64,000 nt of DNA from Methylotuvimicrobium alcaliphilum 20Z (GCF_000968535.2 NC_016112.1:496001-560000); one strand, 5' to 3'. Counted from the stretch's first letter, positions 16,668 to 25,651 are shown. The notes: generated from the sequence alone by a model not told the origin. A program made the numbers and translations.

Positions 16668-16760
16668 ATGGGTTTCGGCTTCCGCCTCTACTCATCCTAC
16701 GCAAGAGCCTCGTTGTAGGATGGGTAGGAGCGAAGCGGAAACCCATCATGGGGCCCCCGC
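16668..16760. repeat. REP-A inverted pair
   Basis: One head-to-head pair (ACCCATC-like arm ending CTAC, 14 bases, GTAGGATGGGT arm). Confidence 0.75.
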
Positions 16761-16801
16761 AAACGGCAGGGAAACGTAACTTATAGAGAGAATAGATTTA
16801 C

Positions 16802-17371
16802 ATGGCGCTACCTTTTCGTTTTTTATCGTTGCTGTTACTCGCGGCATGTACGGCTTTCGCATTGGGCCCTTGGTGGGCGATGCGTTCGATTGCCCAGGCC
16901 GCGGACGAGCGGGACGAGGCGCAATGGCATGCGCTGGTGAGAACCGATCATTTGCAAACCTATGCCGGTAAGTTGCTCGAAGCCATGTTGGATTTGCGCA
17001 TGTACGCGGATATGAAAAACGACACGCGCGAAGCATTGCGCGACAATTCGGACGGCAAGCGGCTGGTCGAAAGCACCGCGCGGCTGTTGGCCGGGCCGCA
17101 AGGTTTCAGGCATTTGCTGTGCGGCGAGTTGACCGATGACCCGAACGGCGAAGCGCAGGGCCAAGCCGGTTGTTGGGCGTTGGACGGTTCGGTTCGGTGG
17201 GAGTCGCCGATCAAGGCGCGGGTCGGCTTTACCAATCCCGAAACGCTTTGGCAATCCGAGTTGGTTTTGCTGCGCATCGGTTTGTTTCAATGGCAAGCGA
17301 TCGCGGTCGATTTGCCGGCCGATGCCATTTTAAAACGCTTTACTCAGTCGCTGGGGTTGGAGTCTAAGTAA
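16802..17371 (+). CDS. DUF2939-like membrane-anchored or secreted protein
   Basis: 189 residues: an N-terminal hydrophobic segment (about 5-24) and then GPWWAMRSIAQAADERDEAQWHALV, which resembles DUF2939 proteins (a hydrophobic anchor followed by a helix that counts as 'AIRxAxxxxD'). The two Cys in LLCGEL and GCWALD may pair. The function is unknown even in the family. The start at ATG 16802 gives a good signal-anchor. It has REPs on both sides. Confidence 0.5.
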   Translation: MALPFRFLSLLLLAACTAFALGPWWAMRSIAQAADERDEAQWHALVRTDHLQTYAGKLLEAMLDLRMYADMKNDTREALRDNSDGKRLVESTARLLAGPQGFRHLLCGELTDDPNGEAQGQAGCWALDGSVRWESPIKARVGFTNPETLWQSELVLLRIGLFQWQAIAVDLPADAILKRFTQSLGLESK

Positions 17372-17380
17372 GTTTTAAAC

Positions 17381-17690
17381 GATGGGTTTCGGCTTCCGCC
17401 TCTACCCATCCTACGCAAGAGCCTCGTTGTAGGATGGGTAGGAGCGTAGCGGAAACCCATCATGTGCGGCAAACAATAGCGAAACGTTGCGGACGGGTTT
17501 ATAAAACCCGTCCGGCGGCGGTGAGCCTAAGTAAGTTTTAAACGATGGGTTTCGGCTTCCGCCTCTACCCATCCTACGCAAGAGCCTCGTTGTAGGATGG
17601 GTAGGAGCGCAGCGGAAACCCATCATGGGCGGCAAACAATAGCGAAACGTTGCGGACGGGTTTAAAAACCCGTCCGGCGGCGGGATGCCA
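17381..17690. repeat. REP-A array, 163-bp period (2 units)
   Basis: Inverted pairs begin at 17381 and 17544. The spacer AAACAATAGCGAAACGTTGCGGACGGG differs from the 168-bp family. 17691-17834 holds no gene. Confidence 0.75.
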
Positions 17691-17834
17691 TTTTAGGTCG
17701 CTTTTCCCGTTCGGTCGGTTTGGAGCCGAAACCTATGGTTTAGTAAGAAGACGGGTTCGGCTTCCGCGTTGAAGCCCTATGAGAAGCCCGGTATTTTCGC
17801 CTGTTTTTCGGTAGTCGGATAATTATTACTCTAA

Positions 17835-19232
17835 ATGAAACTGCCTCAATTTTTTTCACGTCCATCCCATACGCTGCTGTATATCACCGAAGTCAAAACG
17901 TTCCGTATCGATACCGACCGCAAGGGCGCTATCACAGACGCTTTGAACGTGTTCGACATTGACTGCGACAAGGCCGGAAAGCTGCCGACCGCGCTTGAAC
18001 AGATTATTTCCGAATCGCCTCCGCTGGGCCGCAAGGTCTGGGTGTTCTATGTCCGTTTGAATACGCACGCGTTGAGTTTGCCTTCGGCGCAGGTTGAAGG
18101 CATCGAGGGCGACATGCTGGAGCAGGCCTTGCAATTCGAATATGAGGCGATGACCGGCAGGTCTATCGGCAAAAACCGTTTGGCGTATTGCTTTCTCGGC
18201 AGCGATGAAGACATGAGTCATTATTGGTTGAATTTGATCGCGGAGGAAACTTTGGCCGACACCGCGGCCGTTTTAAAAAAAGCCGGTTGCGCGTTGGCCG
18301 GTTTGTCTCATCCGGGCGGCTTGCCGGTGCTGTTGTCCGAAGACGGCAAGTCGAGTTGGTGGCGTATCGAGTGTTGGTCGACGACGGTTTTCGCGCTTGC
18401 AAAAACGCCGGATCAGGGGATGACGTTGCAAATCATGATCAAGGAGCAACATCCGCAGTGGCATGAAGAACTCGATCAATGGCTGCTGGAAATCGGCGCG
18501 GTCGATAAGACCGAAGTGTTGTTGAATAATCAGATCGAATTTACTCCCGAGTCCGATGCGAAATTTCATTTGACCGATGAGGCCGCTTTGACGCAGTGGC
18601 TGGCGCATTGGGCGAAGCATCTGATCAAACAGGATGCAGTCGGCGTACCGCTGTTGAATCCTAAAGCGCCGATCAATCGGGAGTTGTTTTATATGATCGG
18701 CAGCGGCGTTTCGGCGGCATTGCTGTGTGTAGGTCACGGCGCCTGGCTGTTGTATCAAACGCAGGATTACGAATACAAGACCGAAGCGTTGACGCAAGCG
18801 GAACAAGATCTGAAAGTCTATCGCGAGTCGGTTTATAAAAATCAGCAGGAAATCGGCAAGCTCGAAAAGAAGATAAAGACTTTGCAGGGTAATGTCGATT
18901 TGGTTCCGAAGGCGTTGAGCGCGTTTAAGGCGCGTCCGGCCGCGCTATTGAAGCATTTGGCCGTGGCCAGCCCCGATGATTTGTTGATCGAGAGCGTTGA
19001 GGTTGTCAATGGGGGTTTGCGGGTGTCGGGCGTCGCGCTAGAGGCCGATTTACCGAACCGGCTGAGCAATCGCTTGGAGCCGGTTTTGTCGACGCTCGGT
19101 TGGCGTGTCAATGCGCCGTCCAAGAAGGATATGGTCTTGCTTGAAGGGGGCGGTCCCTGGGAGTTTTCCGTGATGATCGACGATAACGGGTTGAGCGGTT
19201 TTATCGAGCATGCGGAGCAGACGCCGCTATGA
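17835..19232 (+). CDS. Fused PilM/PilN-like (GspL/MshI-like) assembly platform protein
   Basis: 465 residues. The first about 280 form a cytoplasmic domain that resembles the actin-like PilM/GspL fold only loosely. One membrane helix (about 286-308, FYMIGSGVSAALLCVGHGAWLLY) is followed by a predicted coiled coil (about 312-350) and a PilN/GspL-like periplasmic ferredoxin fold (LLKHLAVASPDDLLIESVEV...). The layout matches GspL and MshI+MshJ type proteins that link the motor ATPase to the pilus. It overlaps the next, PilO-like gene by four bases, which supports the assignment. The exact gene name is not certain. Confidence 0.7.
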   Translation: MKLPQFFSRPSHTLLYITEVKTFRIDTDRKGAITDALNVFDIDCDKAGKLPTALEQIISESPPLGRKVWVFYVRLNTHALSLPSAQVEGIEGDMLEQALQFEYEAMTGRSIGKNRLAYCFLGSDEDMSHYWLNLIAEETLADTAAVLKKAGCALAGLSHPGGLPVLLSEDGKSSWWRIECWSTTVFALAKTPDQGMTLQIMIKEQHPQWHEELDQWLLEIGAVDKTEVLLNNQIEFTPESDAKFHLTDEAALTQWLAHWAKHLIKQDAVGVPLLNPKAPINRELFYMIGSGVSAALLCVGHGAWLLYQTQDYEYKTEALTQAEQDLKVYRESVYKNQQEIGKLEKKIKTLQGNVDLVPKALSAFKARPAALLKHLAVASPDDLLIESVEVVNGGLRVSGVALEADLPNRLSNRLEPVLSTLGWRVNAPSKKDMVLLEGGGPWEFSVMIDDNGLSGFIEHAEQTPL

Positions 19233-19882
19233 CGCCCGAGCAAAAGCGCGAGCGTCTGCTGAAACGGATTTTACCGGGCATGGCGATTACTGTGATTTAT
19301 TTTGTGTTCGTTAGCGGGTTGCTATCCGAAAAGATGCAAAAGGCCGAAGAGACTTATCAGGGGCTGTATCGGCAAGGGATTTCGCCGGCGGCGCTGCCGG
19401 GCGTGATGAATCAGGTCGATCAAACGCGGCAGCAAATCGATACGCTGCAACGGCAGCAGTCCGATCTGGGCAAGAAAATGTTGGAGATTGCCGGTTTTTT
19501 AAGCGGCGAGTCGTCGATCAACGAGGCGACGGCGCTGCTTTCCGAGATCATGATGCGGCATAACATTTGGGTGATCGAGGAAAAGCGCGAAAGTTTTCCG
19601 GCGGAGCAATTGAGCGTGTCATTGCGGGAGGTGTTGCAATGGGTCGAGCCGGAGGGCGGTTCGGATAGTTCCGGAGCCGGTAAAGGTCAGGGCAAATCGG
19701 CGCGGACGATTCAGGTCGGCCGGTTGTCGTTGCGCGGCGCTTATTTGGATATGTACCGGGCGATGGCTGAGTTGGCCGCGAGCGGTTTTAAGGGGGTGCC
19801 GGTGCAATTGACGATGCAGACGCCGGAAGACGGCGCGCTCAGGCAGGGCGAGTTGGAGTGGGAGTTGATTTTGTGGATGTAG
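19229..19882 (+). CDS. PilO/GspM-like inner-membrane platform protein
   Basis: 217 residues: a short basic cytoplasmic tail (KRERLLKR), one membrane helix (about 15-32), a coiled coil with QVDQTRQQIDTLQRQQSDL, and a periplasmic domain. This is the PilO/GspM architecture. It overlaps the PilMN-like gene (ATGA), so the two are co-translated. The likely role is to dimerise with the upstream protein and connect the motor to the secretin. Confidence 0.7.
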   Translation: MTPEQKRERLLKRILPGMAITVIYFVFVSGLLSEKMQKAEETYQGLYRQGISPAALPGVMNQVDQTRQQIDTLQRQQSDLGKKMLEIAGFLSGESSINEATALLSEIMMRHNIWVIEEKRESFPAEQLSVSLREVLQWVEPEGGSDSSGAGKGQGKSARTIQVGRLSLRGAYLDMYRAMAELAASGFKGVPVQLTMQTPEDGALRQGELEWELILWM

Positions 19883-19929
19883 TTATCGTTCCCGTGTTTC
19901 GGCGTGGGAATGCAGCCCGGTAGAGCTGT

Positions 19930-20640
19930 AGGATGGGTAGCAGCGAAGCGGAAACCCATCATGGGCGCCCGCAAACGGCAGGGAAACACTACGCGGCCGA
20001 GTCAATAAAACCTGTCCGGCGGGAGATTTAGCGGCGAGGGTGAAAACGATGGGTTTCGGCTTCCGCCTCTACCCATCCTACGCAAGAGCCACCTTGTAGG
20101 ATGGGTAGCAGCGAAGCGGAAACCCATCATGGGCGCCCGCAAACGGCAGGGAAACACTACGCGGCCGAGTCAATAAAACCCGTCCGGCGGGAGATTTAGC
20201 GGCGAGGGTGAAAACGATGGGTTTCGGCTTCCGCCTCTACCCATCCTACGCAAGAGCCACCCTGTAGGATGGGTAGTAGCGAAGCGGAAACCCATCATGG
20301 GCGCCCGCAAACGGCAGGGAAACATTACGCGGCCGAGTCAATAAAACCTGTCCGGCGGGAGATTTGGCGACGAGGGTGAAAACGATGGGTTTCGGCTTCC
20401 GCCTCTACCCATCCTACGCAAGAGCCACCCTGTAGGATGGGTAGTAGCGAAGCGGAAACCCATCATGGGCGCCCGCAAACGGCAGGGAAACATTACGCGG
20501 CCGAGTCAATAAAACCCGTCCGGCGGGAGATTTAGCTGCGAGGGTGAAAACGATGGGTTTCGGCTTCCGCCTCTACCCATCCGACGCAAGAGCCGCCCTG
20601 TAGGATGGGTAGCAGCGAAGCGGAAACCCATCATGGAAGC
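19930..20640. repeat. REP-A array, perfect 168-bp period (4 units)
   Basis: Inverted pairs start at 20048, 20216, 20384 and 20552, each exactly 168 bp apart, with a partial unit at 19930. Units differ by only a few bases. The array splits the pilus operon between the PilO-like and ATPase genes. Confidence 0.85.
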
Positions 20641-20721
20641 GGCTCAGCGCCGGGTTGCTGGAGCGTGGGGAAGCATAGTTTTAGCCGAAGACGGCACAAT
20701 GAATTCTAATAAGTTGAAGAT

Positions 20722-22530
20722 ATGACGCAATTACCGGGGTTTTCGTTGAAGAATTGGCAAAATCAGGCGCAACAAAGCCATGAGGAATTACGTGCTCAGG
20801 CGCGGGAGCCGGTTCAGGATGGCGAGGCGATTTTATTTACCGACGATGTTCTGTCGCTGACCACGGCTGTCGAGGATATCTCTTCGGGCGGAGCCGGTTT
20901 GGTGCTGCGCGACGAGGTTTGCGCAATCCGGGAAAACGTGACCTTGACCTTGACGATACAGTCGGGGCATCAGCGCATGACGCGTCAGGCGGTCGTGCGA
21001 TGGGTCAGGGTGTCGGGCCCGGAAACGCGCTTAGGTATCCAATATATCGATCATATTTGTTTGTCGCCGGATTCGCATCGGTTGGACATTGAAAGCGTGC
21101 GCATCGATCCTTCTTGCGCGTTGCGCATTCCGGCATCGATCGCGGTGCGCCGAAAGTTGCTGCCGTTTTTGGCGATGGACGGGGTCGTGCATGTCGCGAC
21201 GGGAAGCCTGATCAATGCCGGCTTGACCAATGCGGTGGAGCGGCTGGTCAAGTCGCCGGTTCGTTTATGGGATGTCGACAAGTCCGCATTGGATAAGGTC
21301 ATTCACGAGGTTTACGGCAACGCCTTGACGGTCAAGGCGTTGCCGGTGGCGGGCGCGGCAAGCAACGATGCGGTCGACTTGGGCGATAAGTTGCTGTATG
21401 CGGCCTATATTCGCCAAGCTTCGGATATTCATATCGATCCGGGTTTCAACGGGGCGCGCATCCGGTTTCGCGTCGACGGTCAATTGGAAAATTACGATGT
21501 GGTTAAACACGGGGCCTATACCGAGTTGGCCAGCCGTCTGAAAGTCATGGCGAATTTGGATATCGCCGAAAAACGTTTGCCGCAAGACGGACGTTTTTCG
21601 CATCAATTCGTCAGAGGCGGGCGGCGCGTCGACATTCGCGTCGCGACACTGCCGACCAAATACGGCGAACGCATCACGATGCGGCTGTTGGCCTTGCAAA
21701 CCGGCGCGTTGACGTTGGACCGGCTGGGCTTTATCGGCGAGCATCAGCGCATTATCGAAAGTTTTCTGCGCCGGACTCAAGGCATGATGATTTTGACCGG
21801 GCCGACCGGTAGCGGCAAAACGACGACGTTGTACGCGGCGATTCGGATGCTGCTCGAAAGCCGCGATTTAAACGTCATTACGATAGAAGATCCGATCGAA
21901 TACGAAATCGAGGGCGTCGCGCAGTGCGAGGTCGATCCGACGTCGAACAAGGTCGATTTCGCGAAGGCCTTGCGCAGTATTTTACGGCACGACCCCGATG
22001 TCGTGATGCTCGGCGAGATTCGCGATCAGGAGACTGCGAATATCGCGATCAAGGCCGCGTTGACCGGGCATATGGTGCTTGGAACCTTGCATACCAATTC
22101 GGCGGCGGCGACCGTGACGCGCTTGATCGATATGGGCGTAGAGCCTTATTTGGTCGCGGCGGCGTTGCGTTTGGCGGTGGCCCAGCGCTTGTTGCGGCGC
22201 TTGTGCAAGCATTGCCGCATTCCGCGTCCGTTGACGGAACAAGAGGCGTTGATTTTAGGGCGAGCTAATTTGACCGGCGCGCGAATTTACGATCCGACCG
22301 GTTGCGTGTATTGCGGCAATCGCGGTTATGCCGGGCGTATCGGTTTGTACGAGTTGTTGGAGCTGCGTGCGGATTGGGCCCGCGATGTCGCGCAAGGTCG
22401 CGGCGAGGCGCAATTGGTCGAAAATATGCGCGAAGCCGGCATGCACGGTTTGATAGACGATGCGATCGACAAGATGATAACCGGGGAGACGTCGTTTCAT
22501 GAGGTGCTGCAAGTGGTTTCTTCATGGTAG
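20722..22530 (+). CDS. GspE/PilB-family motor ATPase with N-terminal PilZ domain
   Basis: 602 residues; powers pilus or pseudopilus assembly in the cytoplasm. At the N-terminus R24-A-Q-A-R28 followed by EDISSGGAGL (about 52-61) is the RxxxR...(D/N)xSxxG signature of cyclic di-GMP-binding PilZ domains. The ATPase core has Walker A GPTGSGKTTT at about 360-369, the Asp box ITIEDPIEYEIEG, the Walker B region DVVMLGEIRD and the His box HMVLGTLHTNSA. A zinc site is formed by Cys495, Cys498, Cys528 and Cys531. MshE and PilB of other bacteria bind cyclic di-GMP through a different N-terminal domain; here a PilZ module takes that place. It is followed by the PilC/GspF gene. Confidence 0.85.
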   Translation: MTQLPGFSLKNWQNQAQQSHEELRAQAREPVQDGEAILFTDDVLSLTTAVEDISSGGAGLVLRDEVCAIRENVTLTLTIQSGHQRMTRQAVVRWVRVSGPETRLGIQYIDHICLSPDSHRLDIESVRIDPSCALRIPASIAVRRKLLPFLAMDGVVHVATGSLINAGLTNAVERLVKSPVRLWDVDKSALDKVIHEVYGNALTVKALPVAGAASNDAVDLGDKLLYAAYIRQASDIHIDPGFNGARIRFRVDGQLENYDVVKHGAYTELASRLKVMANLDIAEKRLPQDGRFSHQFVRGGRRVDIRVATLPTKYGERITMRLLALQTGALTLDRLGFIGEHQRIIESFLRRTQGMMILTGPTGSGKTTTLYAAIRMLLESRDLNVITIEDPIEYEIEGVAQCEVDPTSNKVDFAKALRSILRHDPDVVMLGEIRDQETANIAIKAALTGHMVLGTLHTNSAAATVTRLIDMGVEPYLVAAALRLAVAQRLLRRLCKHCRIPRPLTEQEALILGRANLTGARIYDPTGCVYCGNRGYAGRIGLYELLELRADWARDVAQGRGEAQLVENMREAGMHGLIDDAIDKMITGETSFHEVLQVVSSW

Positions 22531-22554
22531 TGCGCGGCGCTATTCCAGCAATTC

Positions 22555-22807
22555 CCAGGTTGAGCAGTTTCGCCGATCTTAGGGTGTGGGGTATGCCTGT
22601 CGAGGAACGCCGTAAACCCATCCATGGGGGCTTGGCGGCAGCTAAGCGCCAAGGATGGCGTGAATGCAGATTTTGCATTACGCCATGGATGGCGTGTATT
22701 AGGGCAATGCAGGAGCAATTGCCGAGGAGCAAAAATCTGTCCCGCTGCCGACATCCTCGCCAAGCATACCCCACACCCTTTTTGGTCCCCAAATTGGGAA
22801 TTGCTGG
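22555..22807. repeat. Foldback element (253 bp) between motor and platform genes
   Basis: Perfect 13-bp inverted ends CCAGCAATTCCCA / TGGGAATTGCTGG (22555-22567 and 22795-22807). An inner inverted pair based on AGGGTGTGGGGTATGC lies about 25-30 bp inside. The middle resembles the H module of element F (ATGGATGGCGTGAATGCAGATTTTGC). There is no gene. Confidence 0.65.
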
Positions 22808-22830
22808 CGACATTCATCGGTGATTGCATA

Positions 22831-24048
22831 ATGGCGTTATTTACTTATACCGCCCGCGATCGTAGCGGGCAGCAAGTCGCCGACAGTATCGAGTCGCCGA
22901 ACCGGGAGCGCGCGATTGCCGCTTTGCGCAAGCAAGGTCTGTTGGTGCTGGGTATCGACGAGCAGAAACCCAAAGGCGAAGGCGGGCAATTTAGTCTGAA
23001 TCCGCTGGATTATCGGTCGATGCATAACGGCGATATCGAGCATAATTTTCATCAAATCGCGGTGATGTTGCGTAGCGGTATCAGTTTATTGGAAGCACTG
23101 GAGTTGACGTTGGCGCATGCGCGGTTCGGCACCCGCAAGACTTGGCGCAAGCTGCGCGATCGGATTCAAGAAGGCAGTTCGTTTACCGAGGCGTTGGCGG
23201 AACATTCGATTTTTAGCCAGTTTACGATTCAGTTAGTGCGCGTCGGCGAGCAAACCGGTCATCTGGGGACGGTGCTGGATCAGGCGGCGCATGAGGTGAA
23301 AGCGAGCCGCAAGTTGAAAAAACAGATTATTTCGGCATTGAAATACCCGCTGTTTACGTTGTTGTTTGCGATCGGTTTGGTCGTTTTTATGTTGACCAGT
23401 CTCGTGCCGGAGATCAAAAAATTGCTGCAGATTACCGGCAAGCCGATGCCGCCGATTACGCAGGCGCTGATCGATGTGTCCGATTGGTTTTTGGCGAACG
23501 GTGTGTTTATCGGAATCGGTTTGGTATCGGCGGCGGCCTGTTTTATCGCGTTTTATAGTTGGCCGACGAGTCGTTGGTGGATAGACCGGTACGCGCTGCG
23601 GGTGCCGGTGTTCGGCTATGTTTTTCGTTTGTCCGGTACGGTGATGTTTTCGCGGGCGATGGGCTTATTGCTGCGTAGCGGCGTGGTGATCGTCGAAGCG
23701 TTGGAAACGATGGAAAAGCTGCATGTCAATCAATATATGGCTAGCTGCGTTGGTCATGCGCGAGACAGTATTTTGCACGGCGTCGCGCTGGGCGATGCGC
23801 TATCGCCGCGATCGGGTTATATGCCGTTGATGTTGCAAATGGTCCGTGTCGGCGAAAGTTCGGGCACATTGGATCAGCTCTTGCAGGAGATGGCCGATTA
23901 TCACGATGAGCTGTTGCAAAAGGCCATCGCGACCTTGACCGGGATGATCGCGCCGGCGATGACGATTATCGTCGGCGGTGTGGTCGGTTTTGTGTATGCC
24001 GCTTTTTTGGTGGCGATGTTTTCGGCCGCCGGAGGCAGTCCGTCATGA
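22831..24048 (+). CDS. PilC/GspF-family inner-membrane platform protein
   Basis: 405 residues starting MALFTYTARDRSGQ, the standard opening of PilC/GspF. Two homologous cytoplasmic halves, LRSGISLLEALEL (about 80) and LRSGVVIVEALET (about 280), precede membrane helices. Three helices are seen in total, the last at the C-terminus (TIIVGGVVGFVYAAFLVAMF). It interacts with the motor ATPase and converts rotation into pilus growth. I use ATG 22831. The frame is open upstream, but that part lies inside the 253-bp foldback element. It overlaps the next gene by four bases. Confidence 0.9.
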   Translation: MALFTYTARDRSGQQVADSIESPNRERAIAALRKQGLLVLGIDEQKPKGEGGQFSLNPLDYRSMHNGDIEHNFHQIAVMLRSGISLLEALELTLAHARFGTRKTWRKLRDRIQEGSSFTEALAEHSIFSQFTIQLVRVGEQTGHLGTVLDQAAHEVKASRKLKKQIISALKYPLFTLLFAIGLVVFMLTSLVPEIKKLLQITGKPMPPITQALIDVSDWFLANGVFIGIGLVSAAACFIAFYSWPTSRWWIDRYALRVPVFGYVFRLSGTVMFSRAMGLLLRSGVVIVEALETMEKLHVNQYMASCVGHARDSILHGVALGDALSPRSGYMPLMLQMVRVGESSGTLDQLLQEMADYHDELLQKAIATLTGMIAPAMTIIVGGVVGFVYAAFLVAMFSAAGGSPS

Positions 24049-24509
24049 GGTTTTGGTTAGGAGTGTCGATGCTGGCTGCGATATGCGGTTCGGCTTTCGG
24101 CGAAGTCGCCGGTGACGATCGGGCGCCGCAAGCGGATGTTGTGCGCAGCAAGGCGTTGACGCGAGGCAATATTGCCGAAGCGACCGAGGTTTTGCGCGAC
24201 CCGACGCAAATGAGCGGTAATTTTCGTCAAGCGGTGAAAAATATGGCGCCGGCTCAAGCCCCCTCATCAAGCGCCGGAGCCGCCCGGCAAAATTTTCCGA
24301 CGATAGAGTTGGTCGCCAAGGCGATGCGCACCGAAAAGGCGGGCAAGGTTGTGTTACGCGTCGGCAATAGCTTGCTGCATATGCGGTTGGATAATAGCGT
24401 GTCGATCATGCACAACGGCGCGCTGTTGACCTTGCGCATCGATGAAATAACGGCCGAGCATGTTCAAGTTCATCTACTTGAATTCAATCAAACGTTGATT
24501 TTGCAGTGA
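24045..24509 (+). CDS. PilP/MshK/GspC-like periplasmic linker
   Basis: 154 residues with an N-terminal signal (MRFWLGVSMLAAICGSAFG), a low-complexity linker (about 60-80) and a C-terminal small beta domain (VLRVGNSLLHMRLDNSV...LLTLRIDEITAEHVQVHL). This fits the homology region of PilP/GspC and the tail of MshK, which bind the secretin. It overlaps the platform gene (ATGA). Its last 40 bases are repeated twice more downstream (25808 and 26206), so it was once directly joined to the secretin gene before repeats and the intron entered. Confidence 0.65.
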   Translation: MRFWLGVSMLAAICGSAFGEVAGDDRAPQADVVRSKALTRGNIAEATEVLRDPTQMSGNFRQAVKNMAPAQAPSSSAGAARQNFPTIELVAKAMRTEKAGKVVLRVGNSLLHMRLDNSVSIMHNGALLTLRIDEITAEHVQVHLLEFNQTLILQ

Positions 24510-24644
24510 TGCCCGGTGTTTAAAAGTATGCGAAGTAACGCTAGCGCTTGCCGTTATACAAAAGAAGAACCGGTAAGCTTGCTGAACAAAGGGTATCGAA
24601 TATTTGGGAACTGGGCTGTTTGATAAAATTTCGGATATTAAAAG

Positions 24645-24683
24645 TCAGTGGCTTCGATAGTCGCGACGAAGGCGTCGCTCCCA
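24645..24683 (-). repeat. REP-B (reverse) forming the 5' exon of intron copy 1
   Basis: The hairpin GCGACG-AAGG-CGTCGC lies at 24663-24678 and is followed by TCCCA (24679-24683). The intron begins at the next base. It is the left half of a head-to-head REP-B pair whose right half is at 25472. Confidence 0.7.
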
Positions 24684-25450
24684 GTGCGCCCAGGAGGGCA
24701 CAAAATCAGCAGGGTGTAAGTCCCTGTCGGCGTAAGCCATAACGTCGTAGCTGAAAGTAACTGCGTCACCGCGAGGTGGGGTGGAGAGCAACTGGAGGCA
24801 AAAGAGCAGTCCGCAGTAAAGCGAATCCGATTCGGCAGGGTAAGGCGGCGAGTCCCCTGGGAGTCGACGAAGCCTGAAAACCATCATTTACGTTGTTGTG
24901 GCAGATAAAACGATAAATGGGCCTACCTTGTGGTTGGGAGTGGAATGTTCAGAAGGTATTGTGAAGAAACTGGGGAGACCTGTTACGGAGGTGACCGTGG
25001 CAGGAGTCAGAACCCTTATATTACCGTAAGTCGAGGAAGCTCAAGGCAAGGCGAGGATAGTGTGGCACCGCTGGGAAACCAGGCGGAAACAGAGAAAACA
25101 AACACGAGCCTAAACCGAGAGGGGAAAAGATGGTAAAAGCCGGCTAGCAAAACCGGCCATAGGAAAGAAGGGTAGGAAGGTGGAAACGAGGTAGCGTTCG
25201 GTGTCACGGCCATTAAGCCAACCTCAGGTAAAAGGCTTAAAGAGGCTCAGCCGTTGAAGGGAGCCGAAGGTAACGAATCAAACCGAGTTTGCGGGCTGAC
25301 GTGGTAACGCGGAGTAATGGGGTTCACCAATTAATAACACCATTGCTCACCAGCTTGTCCCGATGAGGAAACCACCGACTGGAGAGCCGTGTGCGGGAGA
25401 ACCGCATGCACGGTTCGGAGGGAGGGGAGAGAAATCTTCCCTACCCCTAT
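24684..25450 (+). mobile_element. Group II intron, ORF-less, copy 1 (767 nt)
   Basis: It starts GTGCGCCC and ends ACCCCTAT, fitting the GUGYG...AY rule. Domain V is at 25384-25416 (GAGCCGU stem paired with ACGGUUC, catalytic AGC at 25385-25387). A domain VI-like hairpin follows. The copy at 46042-46808 has the same length; I count two base differences. No reverse transcriptase is encoded; the usual ORF site in domain IV is short. Possible EBS1 sequences TGGGAG at 24858-24863 and 24935-24940 complement the 5' exon CTCCCA. It lies in the sense direction of the pilus operon, so splicing would restore the mRNA. Mobility would need an enzyme made elsewhere. Confidence 0.9.
25384..25416 (+). ncRNA. 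Group II intron domain V, copy 1
   Basis: 33-nt hairpin: GAGCCGUGUGCGG pairs with CCGCAUGCACGGUUC, with the catalytic AGC near the base. This is the most conserved part of group II introns and the strongest reason for the intron call. Confidence 0.85.
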
Positions 25451-25471
25451 CAGTGGGGCGGCGGGTGGCCT

Positions 25472-25555
25472 GTGGGAGCGATCCCCTGATCGCGATTTCG
25501 AAGTCGGGTACGTTAGGTAACAATAAATGGTATCGAAGTCACATTAGCTAAGATT
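25472..25555 (+). repeat. REP-B (forward), right side of the intron-split pair
   Basis: GTGGGAGCGATCCCCTGATC then the usual tail ending TCACATTAGCTAAGAT. The bases between intron end and this REP begin CAG, as in the empty pair at 35.97 kb. Confidence 0.65.
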
Positions 25556-25651
25556 TATCGTTCTCACGCTCCAGCGTCTCGTGCCGTTGGGGCGGTACTC
25601 AAGCGTTCTCACGCAGAACGGGGGAACGATAAAAGTGCGGGCGCGTTGGGG

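Noticed and set aside
19930-20640. CRISPR-like regular spacing
   Set aside because: Units are 168 bp with near-identical spacers and inverted pairs; CRISPR needs 25-40 bp repeats with different spacers, and no cas genes are present.
24930-25136. A 68-residue frame repeated at 46288-46494, and similar short frames on both strands of the same segments
   Set aside because: They lie wholly in the group II intron RNA (domain I to III), and the copies are identical because the intron is; the RNA fold explains the conservation.
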